From Meiothermus sp. CFH 77666 (GTDB taxonomy: Bacteria > Deinococcota > Deinococci > Deinococcales > Thermaceae), in contig NZ_JAGDFV010000001.1 of assembly GCF_017497985.1 (NCBI RefSeq), forward strand, positions 124,001-188,000: DNA of 64,000 bases, given 5' to 3'. The translations under genes and the position numbers were made by a program. The notes under the pieces were generated by a model. That model did no database searches. It was not told where the DNA came from and saw only the letters and a program-made list of their open reading frames with translations. Positions 45,866-54,504 of the stretch are shown in pieces (the first letter of the stretch is position 1; each line of letters begins with the position of its first letter).

Positions 45866-45880
45866 ACTGTTCTGTCCAGG
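45866..45880. repeat. 15-bp dispersed repeat, copy 1
   Basis: ACTGTTCTGTCCAGG; the exact reverse complement is at 58831-58845. Both copies are intergenic. Confidence 0.7.
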
Positions 45881-45929
45881 ACAAAGTTTTTTACCTTGGA
45901 TGACTCCGAAAGAATTCGAGAAAAGCAAT

Positions 45930-46337
45930 CTACTCTATTAAGCCAGCATCAATCATGCGCATGTAGGAGAAAAAAAGCGTGACCTGGTCGCTGAAATCAC
46001 GAATAAAGGCGTGGATGGCCTCGGGGGTGACCCCCTCGAGGCGCAGGTCGCTCTCGATGACCGGATCGTTATCGGCATCGAGGTAAGACTTGGTAAAGCG
46101 GTAGCGGCGATTCCAGTTGAGCAGGTGGCGGGGTTCTACCCGGTCAAAACCCGAAAACCCGGCCCGCAATTGCAAGCTTGTCACATGTGGCTCGCCGTAG
46201 GTGATGAGATGCCCGCGCAAACCACTGGGAAACTCCAGGCTGAACAGGTTTTCCTTGATCTGTTCGGCGCTAGCACCTAGCTGCTCGAGGAGGATGCGTA
46301 CTTCTTCGGGGGTGACTTCGCGCAGAACCGTATCCAT
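45930..46337 (-). CDS. YbjN-domain protein
   Basis: 135 residues from 46337 (MDTVLREVTPEEVRILLEQL). The fold pattern, an N-terminal helix, strands (LFSLEFPSGLRGHLITYG, LQLRAGFSGF), NWNRRYRFTKSYLDADNDPVIESDL, and a final helix, is that of the YbjN / type III chaperone-like family. A longer frame reaches 46385 but adds an unlikely N-terminus. Function unknown. Confidence 0.75.
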   Translation of the reverse strand: MDTVLREVTPEEVRILLEQLGASAEQIKENLFSLEFPSGLRGHLITYGEPHVTSLQLRAGFSGFDRVEPRHLLNWNRRYRFTKSYLDADNDPVIESDLRLEGVTPEAIHAFIRDFSDQVTLFFSYMRMIDAGLIE

Positions 46338-46471
46338 TGCTTTTCGGGTGAACCCAGGCGGCCTGATGAAGGGTGATGCTTGCAAAAAAGTGGTCTGACA
46401 ACAGGTAGGGGTTGTTTGCCACCTGTCCCCTTAGCCCTGACCCTGTATCTATGGCCTGACTCCGGTGTTTC

Positions 46472-46563
46472 TGGCGGAGGAGGAGGGATTCGAACCCTCG
46501 ATAGGGGGAACCCCCTATACCGGTTTTCGAGACCGGCCCGTTCAACCACTCCGGCACCCCTCC
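46472..46563 (-). tRNA. tRNA-Ser (anticodon CGA)
   Basis: On the minus strand a 92-nt cloverleaf with a long variable arm (TAGGGGGTTCCCCCTA), anticodon loop CTCGAAA giving CGA, T loop TTCGAAT, and encoded 3' CCA. Acceptor arms GGAGGGG and CTCCTCC pair with one G-U. The long variable arm and discriminator G fit serine; it reads UCG codons. Confidence 0.95.
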
Positions 46564-46685
46564 GTTCGGGTAAATCCGACAGGCCCGGCAGAGCCGAATA
46601 GAAACTTTAGCACAACTTGGTCGCAAAGTCACGGGTTTGCGCGGAGGGGGTCTTGTAAACCGTGCATTTTGGTTAATGCACAGAT

Positions 46686-48242
46686 TTACTGAGAAGCACG
46701 TTTATGTGCAAAAAAGCCCCTCAGAAGCTTGGCTGACTCGCGTTCGAGCCAGCCGCCTTCCCAGTCGAAGGGTGGTTTCAGGCGATGGACTGTTACGGCC
46801 CCTGCCTTGAGGTTTTCTACGGCATATACCACCCGCTTCACCTGGGCCTCCATCAGAGCGCCGAAGCACATGGGGCAGGGCTCTAAGGTGACATAGACGG
46901 TGGCTCCTGGCAGCACCTTGGCTTGCTTTTTGAGCAGGGCTCTTTGTAGGGCCAGTAGCTCGGCGTGGGCGGTGGCGTCTTGGATGCGCTCCACCTCGTT
47001 GTGGGCGGTGGCCAGCTCTGTGCCGTCCCAGACCACCACCGCTCCAATGGGTACTTCGCCACTGCCCAAGGCCAGCCGAGCTTGCTCGAGGGCCGTGCGC
47101 ATGTGCTCGAGGTCGTCCGACTCGGGCCAGAGGTTCCAGACTTCCTGTACGGTGTCGCCAACCGCTCGTACCGGCCAGACCTGCTTGAGCTCGGGTGGAA
47201 CGCTGTGTTCGGTGAAAAAATCCACCAGCCGAACCCGGCCTTCCGGCAGGTCAATCTGGTCGCCCGGCTTGGGAAGCCTCGAGCCCCGCCAGGGGGGAAA
47301 GGCATCCACGATGGGCGGAATCAGGAACAGGGTGCCGTCGCGGCGGCGCACCTGCCAGCCTTCGGGTAGAGTGAAGGACTCGCCCTGCAAGGCTCGCTCG
47401 AGCTGGGTAATCCAGTTGGCTTCGGGTCGAAGCCCGATCTGCTCGAGCATCTGCCGCAAAGCTCGGCGCCGCAGCCCTGCCGGCGCCTGCAAGAGCGGGG
47501 CAATGCGATAGGCCGGACAGGGCCAGCGCCCGTCCCGCAGCAATAGTTGTCCGGCCAGCGGGTCAAGGGCCTCGTCGTCTACCTGCGAGATGGCGGCAAA
47601 ACGGGCGAGAGAGGCGTTGGTTTGGGGAAAGCGATCTTTAAGCCTGGGAAAAATCTCATGGCGCAGAAAATTGCGGTCCATCGAGGTGTCAGCGTTGGTG
47701 ATGTCCTCGAGCCAGTCCTGATTTTTGCTCCGAAGATAGGCCCGCAGCGTGCTGCGGCTGATTTCGAGCAGCGGGCGCACCACCTTGCCCCGTTTGGGTC
47801 GCATCCCCAGGCCCCGACCCGTGCCCTGCAATAGCTGTAACAGTACCGTTTCGGCCTGGTCGTCCTCGGTATGGGCGGTCAGGATGGCCTGAGCGCCGTG
47901 CTTTTTGGCTACCTTGGCCAGAAAACCATAGCGCAACTCCCGTGCGGTGGCCTCCAGGTTTTCCCCGCGCTCGCCCGCAATTCGGGCAACCTCGAGCCTT
48001 TCCGATTCGAAGGCATACCCCAGTCGTTCGGCCAGCGACTGTACCCACAGGGCATCTGCTGCAGAACCTTCGCGCAGGGCGTGATCGAGATGGGCTACCA
48101 CCACCTTGCGAGGGGTTGAGGTTAGCAGCAGCAACAAGGCGACCGAGTCGCCGCCTCCCGATACCGCCGCTACCAGGCTGCCCTCCGGCACCATGCGGGT
48201 CAGATGGGTGGCAAACTGGGCTTCTAGCTGACTGGTATCCAC
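46686..48242 (-). CDS. tilS-tadA: tRNA(Ile)-lysidine synthase fused to tRNA adenosine deaminase
   Basis: 518 residues, GTG start. The TilS part (1 to about 375) has the PP-loop SGGGDS (28-33), AHLDHALR and TAHTEDDQAETVLLQLL. The TadA part (about 383-518) has GEVPIGAVVV, H426-A-E428 (zinc and proton shuttle) and PCPMC (C456, C459). One polypeptide would thus modify the wobble base of tRNA-Ile(CAU) to lysidine and of tRNA-Arg(ACG) to inosine. Thermus relatives share this fusion. Divergent from truD, 18 bases apart. Confidence 0.95.
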   Translation of the reverse strand: MDTSQLEAQFATHLTRMVPEGSLVAAVSGGGDSVALLLLLTSTPRKVVVAHLDHALREGSAADALWVQSLAERLGYAFESERLEVARIAGERGENLEATARELRYGFLAKVAKKHGAQAILTAHTEDDQAETVLLQLLQGTGRGLGMRPKRGKVVRPLLEISRSTLRAYLRSKNQDWLEDITNADTSMDRNFLRHEIFPRLKDRFPQTNASLARFAAISQVDDEALDPLAGQLLLRDGRWPCPAYRIAPLLQAPAGLRRRALRQMLEQIGLRPEANWITQLERALQGESFTLPEGWQVRRRDGTLFLIPPIVDAFPPWRGSRLPKPGDQIDLPEGRVRLVDFFTEHSVPPELKQVWPVRAVGDTVQEVWNLWPESDDLEHMRTALEQARLALGSGEVPIGAVVVWDGTELATAHNEVERIQDATAHAELLALQRALLKKQAKVLPGATVYVTLEPCPMCFGALMEAQVKRVVYAVENLKAGAVTVHRLKPPFDWEGGWLERESAKLLRGFFAHKRASQ

Positions 48243-48260
48243 CCCTATATGCTATCGGGT

Positions 48261-49376
48261 ATGGCTTCTTTTCCCAATCTCCGCTTTGATTTCAATGCCT
48301 ATCCCTATCTCACCCCGGATTTGCCTGGGCTGGACGGGGTGATTCGCCGCCAGCCCAGGGATTTTCAGGTTTTTGAGGTGCCCGCCTATAGCCCTCTGGG
48401 CCAGGGTGAGCATCTGTTGGTGTTGATAGAAAAAGAAGGCCTGACTACCCGGGCGGTATTTGAGTTTATGCGCGACCGGCTGCATATCAACGAGGCCCAC
48501 ATCGGGGTGGCGGGTCTGAAGGACAAGCACGCCCTGACCCAGCAGTGGTTTAGTATTCCAGCCCGCTACCAGGAGCGCCTGGAACGCCTGGCCGAGCTGG
48601 AGGGGGTGCGGGTGCTGGATTGGGGCCTGCACCCCCACAAGCTGCGGGTGGGACACCTGCGGGGCAACCACTTTCGCATCCTGATTCGACGAGGTTCACA
48701 GCAAGCCGGGCTAGAGCACGGGAGTGAGTCTGCATCTGCAAAAATGCGAGTCGAGGCCATTCTGCGGGCGCTCGAGCGCCAGGGAGTGCCCAACTACTAT
48801 GGCCCCCAACGCTTTGGGATTGGCGGCATGAACCCCCTCAAGGGCTACGAGCTGGTCAAGCAAGGTAAGACACACGCCCCCTCCTGGCTCAAAAAATTTC
48901 TGCTCTCGAGCCTGCAAAGCCTCCTATTCAACGACTGGCTGGCCCTGCGCTTGGAAATGGGGCTTTTTGGTCAGGTGATTGAAGGGGACGTGGCCAAAAA
49001 ACACGGTACCGGTGGGGAGTTTGTGGTGGAGGATGCGGCCCTGGAAAACCCACGGGCATTGCGCTTTGAAATCAGCGCTACGGGCGCTCTGTACGGCAAA
49101 AAATACCGCGAGGCCGAGGGGCCGGCCCGTGCCCTCGAGGATCAGATTTTGCAGAGGTATGCGCTGGAACGCCACCATTTTGCTACGCGCCGCGGGGATC
49201 GCCGCCTGATTCGCTTTCCCCTGATGGAATCCCGTGTGGAGGAGACTGCCGAGGGCCTCTGGATCAGTTTTTTTCTGCCCAAAGGGGCTTACGCTACCAC
49301 TGTGCTGCGCGAGGTCATGAAGAGGAACCCCGAGGAAGCTGAGGTGGAGAGTGAATCGGAAGAATCTGATGCCTAG
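48261..49376 (+). CDS. truD: tRNA pseudouridine(13) synthase
   Basis: 371 residues. The catalytic Asp is D88 in GVAGLKDKHALTQQW; the TruD fold hallmarks RQPRDFQVFEVP, NYYGPQRFG and FFLPKGAYATTVLRE are present. A -10-like TATGCT (48248-48253) lies seven bases before the ATG, so the start may be leaderless; an in-frame ATG at 48249 overlaps that box. It has an acidic C-terminal tail. Confidence 0.94.
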   Translation: MASFPNLRFDFNAYPYLTPDLPGLDGVIRRQPRDFQVFEVPAYSPLGQGEHLLVLIEKEGLTTRAVFEFMRDRLHINEAHIGVAGLKDKHALTQQWFSIPARYQERLERLAELEGVRVLDWGLHPHKLRVGHLRGNHFRILIRRGSQQAGLEHGSESASAKMRVEAILRALERQGVPNYYGPQRFGIGGMNPLKGYELVKQGKTHAPSWLKKFLLSSLQSLLFNDWLALRLEMGLFGQVIEGDVAKKHGTGGEFVVEDAALENPRALRFEISATGALYGKKYREAEGPARALEDQILQRYALERHHFATRRGDRRLIRFPLMESRVEETAEGLWISFFLPKGAYATTVLREVMKRNPEEAEVESESEESDA

Positions 49377-49387
49377 CGAGGAAAATT

Positions 49388-49858
49388 TCAAAGCCTGAAA
49401 AACCCGATCCAATGTGCCGAAGGGGGCTTTAGACCCAGCATTCTAAACTGGCCGGCCAGCTGGCCTCGGTGGAAGTGGGCGTGACTGGTAAAGTGCAGGA
49501 CTATCTCGGTGACGGTATTAGTGGCGGTTCCGCCGGTGAAGTGATAGGTAACCCTGGCCTCGGGGTCGGCGGTGGTGAGCCAGTCCTGTCTTCTGGATGC
49601 CAGCCGTCGCCAGAACTCGTACAAGCCCATAATGTCTGTCGGGCTAGCCGGAAAGCTGGCCGCTGGGTTGCCCAGAAGCCGCTCGAGCCAGACCGTTTCG
49701 GCCCCGACCATGTGGGCCGTGGTCGCCAAAATGCTGGGGAAAGAGCCCCCGACCTCTTGACGGGCCTGCTCGGGGGGTAACTCCTGCAAGGCAGGCCACC
49801 ACTTTTCCCAGAGCCAGTCGTTTGCATCCACCATTCGCTTTAGCTCGGCTTTGTTCAT
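49388..49858 (-). CDS. DinB-like protein
   Basis: 156 residues from 49858 (MNKAELKRM). Four-helix DinB/YfiT layout with putative metal His in TTAHMVGAETVWLERLL and HFTSHAHFHRGQLAGQFR. Such proteins bind a divalent metal; some are thiol-dependent transferases. The upstream extension to 49900 overlaps the rpsI terminator, so it is rejected. Confidence 0.85.
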   Translation of the reverse strand: MNKAELKRMVDANDWLWEKWWPALQELPPEQARQEVGGSFPSILATTAHMVGAETVWLERLLGNPAASFPASPTDIMGLYEFWRRLASRRQDWLTTADPEARVTYHFTGGTATNTVTEIVLHFTSHAHFHRGQLAGQFRMLGLKPPSAHWIGFFRL

Positions 49859-49885
49859 ACCCCAGATTACGTCTCCGATTAGACG

Positions 49886-49915
49886 AAAAAAAGCCCCCAC
49901 CGCTCGGGTGGGGGT
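49886..49915 (-). terminator. Terminator after rpsI
   Basis: GC-rich stem (CCCCCACC with GGTGGGGG) followed on the minus strand by seven T. Confidence 0.9.
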
Positions 49916-49930
49916 GCGTAGGAGTGATGC

Positions 49931-50317
49931 CTAGCGCTTGCTGTACTGTGGCGCACGGCGGGCTTTGTGCTTGCCGTACTTTTTGCGCTCGACTTCGCGG
50001 GGGTCGCGCGACAGCAGCCCTGCAGGCTTGAGCTTGGCGCGCAGGTCGCTGTTGTAGTTGACCAGGGCGCGGGCAATGCCGAGCTGAATGGCGTCTACCT
50101 GTCCGGCTTTGCCGCCGCCTTTGACGGTAATGTAGGCATCGAAGCGGTTGCTGACATCTACCCGGCGCAGGGGTTCCAAGGCCGACACCGCCTTGACCAG
50201 GCCGCCGAAGTAGTCGGCAAAAGCCACTCCATTGACCTCAACCTTGCCACTGCCGGGGCGTAAAAAAACCCGTGCCACACTGGTTTTACGACGGCCCGTG
50301 CCGTAATACTGTTCCAT
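49931..50317 (-). CDS. rpsI: Ribosomal protein S9
   Basis: 128 residues, ending in the S9 signature PQYSKR whose terminal Arg contacts tRNA in the P site. GTGRRKTSVARV begins the conserved part. The ATG overlaps the rplM stop (TAATG). Longer frames extend into rplM. Confidence 0.98.
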   Translation of the reverse strand: MEQYYGTGRRKTSVARVFLRPGSGKVEVNGVAFADYFGGLVKAVSALEPLRRVDVSNRFDAYITVKGGGKAGQVDAIQLGIARALVNYNSDLRAKLKPAGLLSRDPREVERKKYGKHKARRAPQYSKR

Positions 50318-50757
50318 TACTTGACCTCCATCTTGACGGGTTTCTGGGCCGCATGGGGATGGCTTGCACCAGCATAGACCTTTAGACGGCGGAACATGAT
50401 GTTGCCCAGGGTGCCTTTGGGAAGCATACCCTTGACCGCATGCTCCACGGCCTTGACCGGCTTTTCGGCCAGCATCACCGCACCTACGGTGCGCTTGAGG
50501 CCACCGGGGTAGCCAGAGTAGCGGGTATAAACCTTGGTGCGGGGCTTGGAGCCCTTCAGAACCACCTTGTCGGCATTGATGACCACCACACAATCGCCCG
50601 TGGCCATGTTGGGGGTAAAGTCGGGCTTGTGCTTGCCGCGCAAGACCGCTGCAATCTTGGAGGCTACCCGTCCAATGGGCTGCCCTTCGGCGTCAATCAG
50701 AACCCAACCGGGCTCTTTTGGTTCAGGAACAAACGTCTTGAACACTGCTTTCTCCAT
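50317..50757 (-). CDS. rplM: Ribosomal protein L13
   Basis: 146 residues, large-subunit protein. Contains [31 protein letters not shown] and [17 protein letters not shown]. Start at 50757 gives the normal length. Leader of about 85 nt from the promoter at 50850-50879. Confidence 0.98.
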   Translation of the reverse strand: MEKAVFKTFVPEPKEPGWVLIDAEGQPIGRVASKIAAVLRGKHKPDFTPNMATGDCVVVINADKVVLKGSKPRTKVYTRYSGYPGGLKRTVGAVMLAEKPVKAVEHAVKGMLPKGTLGNIMFRRLKVYAGASHPHAAQKPVKMEVK

Positions 50758-50849
50758 TTTGCGCCAGCGCCTACCAACGCTGTTGCAGACTTTGATTTGC
50801 TTTTGTTTGGGCAGATCGGGGAAATCACCCAAAAAAAGCGCCAACGGGG

Positions 50850-50879
50850 AGTATAGCACACTTTTTTACGGTCTTGCAA
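50850..50879 (-). promoter_or_regulatory. rplM: rplM-rpsI promoter
   Basis: Minus strand TTGCAA (50874-50879), 18-base spacer, TATACT (50850-50855). Confidence 0.7.
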
Positions 50880-50940
50880 ACGCAAAATGGAGGCGATGCT
50901 CCAAGGGTAACTGGGATTGGCAAGCTAAGGAGGGGGTTTT

Positions 50941-51225
50941 ATGGTGACCAAACTGGACGAAGTGGCCATTCGGAGTGCTCTGGAGGATCTGCCTGGGTGG
51001 GTCTTGGTGGAGGGCAGGCTTGAGAAAACCTTCACCTTTGACTCTTATGCAGAGGGTGTGGCCTTTGCAGTGAAAGTGGCGTTGTACGCTGAAAAAGCCG
51101 ATCACCATCCAGACAGCCTGGAAATCATGTGGGGTAAGGTTAGGGTAGCCTACGTGACCCACTCGGCGGGTGGGGTCACCCGGCTCGACCTCGAGGCGGC
51201 AGCGCAGATCGATACCCTTGCCTAG
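50941..51225 (+). CDS. Pterin-4a-carbinolamine dehydratase
   Basis: 94 residues. The active-site stretch EKADHHPDSLEI and the strand KVRVAYVTHSAGGVT match the PCD/DCoH family. It regenerates dihydropterin after aromatic amino acid hydroxylation; no hydroxylase is in the window, and in bacteria lacking one it may serve molybdopterin or other pterin chemistry. AAGGAGGGGG precedes the ATG. Confidence 0.93.
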   Translation: MVTKLDEVAIRSALEDLPGWVLVEGRLEKTFTFDSYAEGVAFAVKVALYAEKADHHPDSLEIMWGKVRVAYVTHSAGGVTRLDLEAAAQIDTLA

Positions 51226-51323
51226 TACGAGTAGGCAGCAGTACTTCATTGGACAGATAACCCTAAGCCCTTCAAAGATAATCGCACTCTTCACAGACGT
51301 GGCAGCCCACGAAAACGAGAAGG

Positions 51324-51388
51324 GACAAGCAGGCGTGCCTCACCGGGGTGAGACATGCTTGTCTGCGTTGCGTCTGGGCATAGACGCA
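51324..51388. repeat. Two adjacent hairpins upstream of sucA
   Basis: First: GACAAGCA (51324-51331) and CTCACC pair with GGTGAG and TGCTTGTC (51356-51363). Second: TGCGTCT (51369-51375) pairs with AGACGCA (51382-51388). About 100-165 bases before sucA; no T run. Confidence 0.7.
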
Positions 51389-51487
51389 TGTTGCGCAACA
51401 AGGGCGTGAAAAGGTACTTCCTGCTTTCTCATAGCTTCTTGACACGTTTTGTCTGCAATAAACCTTGTAGACTGTAAACCTGTGAGT

Positions 51488-54199
51488 ATGGAACACACAG
51501 TAGACAGTTCAAACCTGGCTTTTTTAGAGGCGCTCTACCGCGAGTACGAGCAAAACCCTTCATCCGTGCCGCCGGAGTGGTCTAGCTACTTCAAGGCTGT
51601 TCAGGCTGAGCCAGCAGGTGGCAACGGTGCGCTGATGCAACGAGAACCTTTGAACGAGGCCTCAGTCTCTGAACTGGCTTCGTTTTTCTTGCGGGCGGTT
51701 CGCTTCTTGCGTACTTACCGGGAACGTGGTCATCTGGTAGCGCGAATTGACCCCCTGGAACGCGAACGCCGTACCCCACCTGAACTGGATCCCAGCTTTT
51801 TCGGCCTGAGCGAAGCTGATCTGGATCGTCCTGTGCCGGCGGAGCTGGGTGCGCCTACGTTGCGGGCTGTGCTCGAGCAGTACAAAGCTCGCTACGGCGG
51901 TACAGTGGGTATCGAGTACGGCCACCTGGACGACCCGGCGGTGCGTAACTGGATTGAGGCGCGTCTGGCCGCAGGGTTTGCCCGGCCCACACCGGAGCAG
52001 AAACGAAAAATCCACGAGCGGCTCATGCAAGCCACGCTGTTCGAGGAGTTCTTGCAAAAGAAATACCTGGGGGCTAAGACCTTTAGCCTGGAAGGCACCG
52101 AATCCCTGATTCCCCTGCTAGATCTGACCCTCGAGAACGCGGCCAAGCATGGGGTGATAGAGGTGGTGATGGGGATGGCCCACCGGGGCCGCCTGAACGT
52201 GCTGGCCAATGTGGTTAGAAAGCCCCTGCGGGACATTTTCCTGGAGTTTGAGGAGCACTTCCCCGAAGGCTACCACGGCGACGTGAAGTACCACCTGGGC
52301 TACTCCAACGACCTGCCAACCGCCTACGGTAACGTACACCTTTCCCTGAACTTCAACCCCTCGCACCTCGAGTTCGTTGCGCCGGTGGCGATGGGACGCA
52401 CCCGCGCCAAGCAAGACCGCTTTGGGGATCGCAAGCGCGAAAAGGGTATGTTGCTACTGGTTCACGGAGATGCCGCCTTCATAGGCGAGGGCATTGTGCA
52501 AGAAACCCTGAACATCTCGGGGATTCCGGCCTACACCGTAGGGGGTGCGGTGCATATCATCCTGAACAACCAGGTGGGCTTCACCACCGAGCCGCACGAA
52601 TACACGGCGGGGCGCTACTCCACCGAGATTGCCAAGATGCTCGAGTCCCCCATCTTCCACGTCAACGCCGAAGACCCTGAGGCGCTGGTGGGGGTGGTGG
52701 AGCTGGCCATGGAGTTCCGCAAGACCTTTAAGCGCGATGTGTTCATTGACCTGATTGGCTACCGCAAACGCGGCCACAACGAGACCGATGAGCCCAGCTT
52801 CACCCAGCCCGACATGTACCGCCGCATTGCGGCCAAGAAGCCCCTGTACCTGAGCTACCAGGCCAAGTTGGAAGCGGAGGGCATCTGCACCAAGGACGCT
52901 TGCAACCTATTGGCGAAGCAGTACCAGGACACCCTCGAGGCCGCCTTTTCGGGGGCTCGCCGTGAACCTACCCCCACCCGCCCTCCTGCAGGCGGCGGGG
53001 TGTGGAAGGGTTATTTGGGCGGCCCCGAAGAAGGGGTGCCCGACCCCGAAACCGGAGTTCCCATGGAAAAGCTCTCGGCCCTGATGGAAAGCCTGACCCG
53101 CCTGCCTGAGGGGTTCAACCTGCACCCCAAGCTCACCAAGTTTGTGGAGGGTCGGCGCGAGATGGGCCAGAACAAGCGGCCTCTGGACTGGGCCTCTGCC
53201 GAGATGCTGGCTTTTGCCTCGCTGGCGGTGGAGGGTCATCCGGTTCGAATCTCCGGTCAGGACGTGATTCGCGGCACCTTTACCCAGCGTCATGGGGGTT
53301 ATACCGACCATATTACGGGCGAGAGATATATCCCTGCCAACCACCTGGCCGAGGGTCAGGCGCCGGTGGAGCTTTACAACTCTGCGCTATCCGAGGCGGG
53401 CGTGCTGGGGTTCGAGTACGGCTACAGCCTGGACATGCCCGAGGCGCTGGTGGGCTGGGAGGCGCAGTATGGCGATTTTGTGAATACGGCCCAGGTGATT
53501 ATTGACCAGTTCATAGCCTCGGCGGAAGCCAAGTGGAGCCGCTTGTCGGGCATTGTGATGCTGCTTCCGCACGGCATGGAGGGGGGTGGCCCTGAACACA
53601 GCAGCGCCCGCCTCGAGCGCTTCCTCCAGCTCTGCTCCAACGACAACATGCAGGTGGCCTACCCCACCACCCCTGCACAGTACTTCCACCTGCTGCGCCG
53701 CCAGGTGGTGCGCCCCTGGCGCAAGCCCCTGATCGTCATGACCCCCAAGAGCCTGCTGCGCAACCCGGACGCGGTATCGAGGCTCGAGGAGCTCTCGCAA
53801 GGCCGCTTCCAGCGGGTGCTTTCCGGGAACCCCAGCCCTAAAATCAAGCGGGTGGTGCTCTGCTCGGGCAAGGTTTACTACGACCTCGAGGCCGCCCGGC
53901 GGGCCGCAGGCAAGGATGACGTGGCCCTCATCCGCCTTGAACAGCTTTATCCTTTCCCGATGAAGGAGCTCGAGGCCGCCCTGGCGCTCTACTCGGCCAA
54001 AACCGAGGTCATCTGGACGCAGGAGGAACCCGCCAATATGGGGGCCTGGTGGTTCATTCGGGCCCGCTTTGGCGACCGGATGTTTGGCCACCCCTTGGGT
54101 GTGGTGGCCCGTCCAGAGTCCAGCAGCCCGGCGGTGGGCTCCAAGAAAGTGCACGACAAGGAGCAGAAGGCAATCGTATCGGCAGCCCTCGGGTTGTAG
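51488..54199 (+). CDS. sucA: 2-oxoglutarate dehydrogenase E1 component
   Basis: 903 residues; decarboxylates 2-oxoglutarate with thiamine diphosphate and passes succinyl to SucB. N-terminal SSNLAFLEALYREYEQNPSSV, GMAHRGRLNVLANV, the ThDP-binding GDAAFIGEGIVQETLN and EEPANMGAWWFI are hallmarks. Start at 51488; a GTG at 51482 is also in frame and lies eight bases after a TAGACT -10-like box (51468-51473), so the true start may be leaderless. A TTGACA at 51439 is too far from that box for a classic promoter. Confidence 0.95.
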   Translation: MEHTVDSSNLAFLEALYREYEQNPSSVPPEWSSYFKAVQAEPAGGNGALMQREPLNEASVSELASFFLRAVRFLRTYRERGHLVARIDPLERERRTPPELDPSFFGLSEADLDRPVPAELGAPTLRAVLEQYKARYGGTVGIEYGHLDDPAVRNWIEARLAAGFARPTPEQKRKIHERLMQATLFEEFLQKKYLGAKTFSLEGTESLIPLLDLTLENAAKHGVIEVVMGMAHRGRLNVLANVVRKPLRDIFLEFEEHFPEGYHGDVKYHLGYSNDLPTAYGNVHLSLNFNPSHLEFVAPVAMGRTRAKQDRFGDRKREKGMLLLVHGDAAFIGEGIVQETLNISGIPAYTVGGAVHIILNNQVGFTTEPHEYTAGRYSTEIAKMLESPIFHVNAEDPEALVGVVELAMEFRKTFKRDVFIDLIGYRKRGHNETDEPSFTQPDMYRRIAAKKPLYLSYQAKLEAEGICTKDACNLLAKQYQDTLEAAFSGARREPTPTRPPAGGGVWKGYLGGPEEGVPDPETGVPMEKLSALMESLTRLPEGFNLHPKLTKFVEGRREMGQNKRPLDWASAEMLAFASLAVEGHPVRISGQDVIRGTFTQRHGGYTDHITGERYIPANHLAEGQAPVELYNSALSEAGVLGFEYGYSLDMPEALVGWEAQYGDFVNTAQVIIDQFIASAEAKWSRLSGIVMLLPHGMEGGGPEHSSARLERFLQLCSNDNMQVAYPTTPAQYFHLLRRQVVRPWRKPLIVMTPKSLLRNPDAVSRLEELSQGRFQRVLSGNPSPKIKRVVLCSGKVYYDLEAARRAAGKDDVALIRLEQLYPFPMKELEAALALYSAKTEVIWTQEEPANMGAWWFIRARFGDRMFGHPLGVVARPESSSPAVGSKKVHDKEQKAIVSAALGL

Positions 54200-54263
54200 T
54201 ACCAGTCCGGTTGGTTCGTGACCGAACGGTGACTTATCAACCCGGCCAACGGGAGTGTTCTGG

Positions 54264-54319
54264 GATTCAAAAATGGCAGCTAAAGAACTTTTTGATTATC
54301 TCAACTGCCTTTTTGAATC
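54264..54319 (+). repeat. Long stem-loop between sucA and sucB
   Basis: GATTCAAAAATGGCAG (54264-54279) is complementary to CTGCCTTTTTGAATC (54305-54319) apart from one bulged base, with a 25-base loop. It lies in the 305-base gap and includes the start of a 41-codon frame (54273-54398) of unknown meaning. Confidence 0.75.
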
Positions 54320-54504
54320 TGGCAAAAGGGGTTCTGGGCCTCGAAATCAAGCGCCATCAAGCGAGATCGAAAAAGGGTTTCAGGTTCAGCGCGTGTAAAG
54401 GAGAATTCCCTCTTACCGCTATCCTGCACCCGGAGCGCTGGGCCCTCATTTGAAGTAAAGTTGTACAGGTTAAGGTGCTGCGGCACCCCTGAACGGGAGG
54501 CAAC

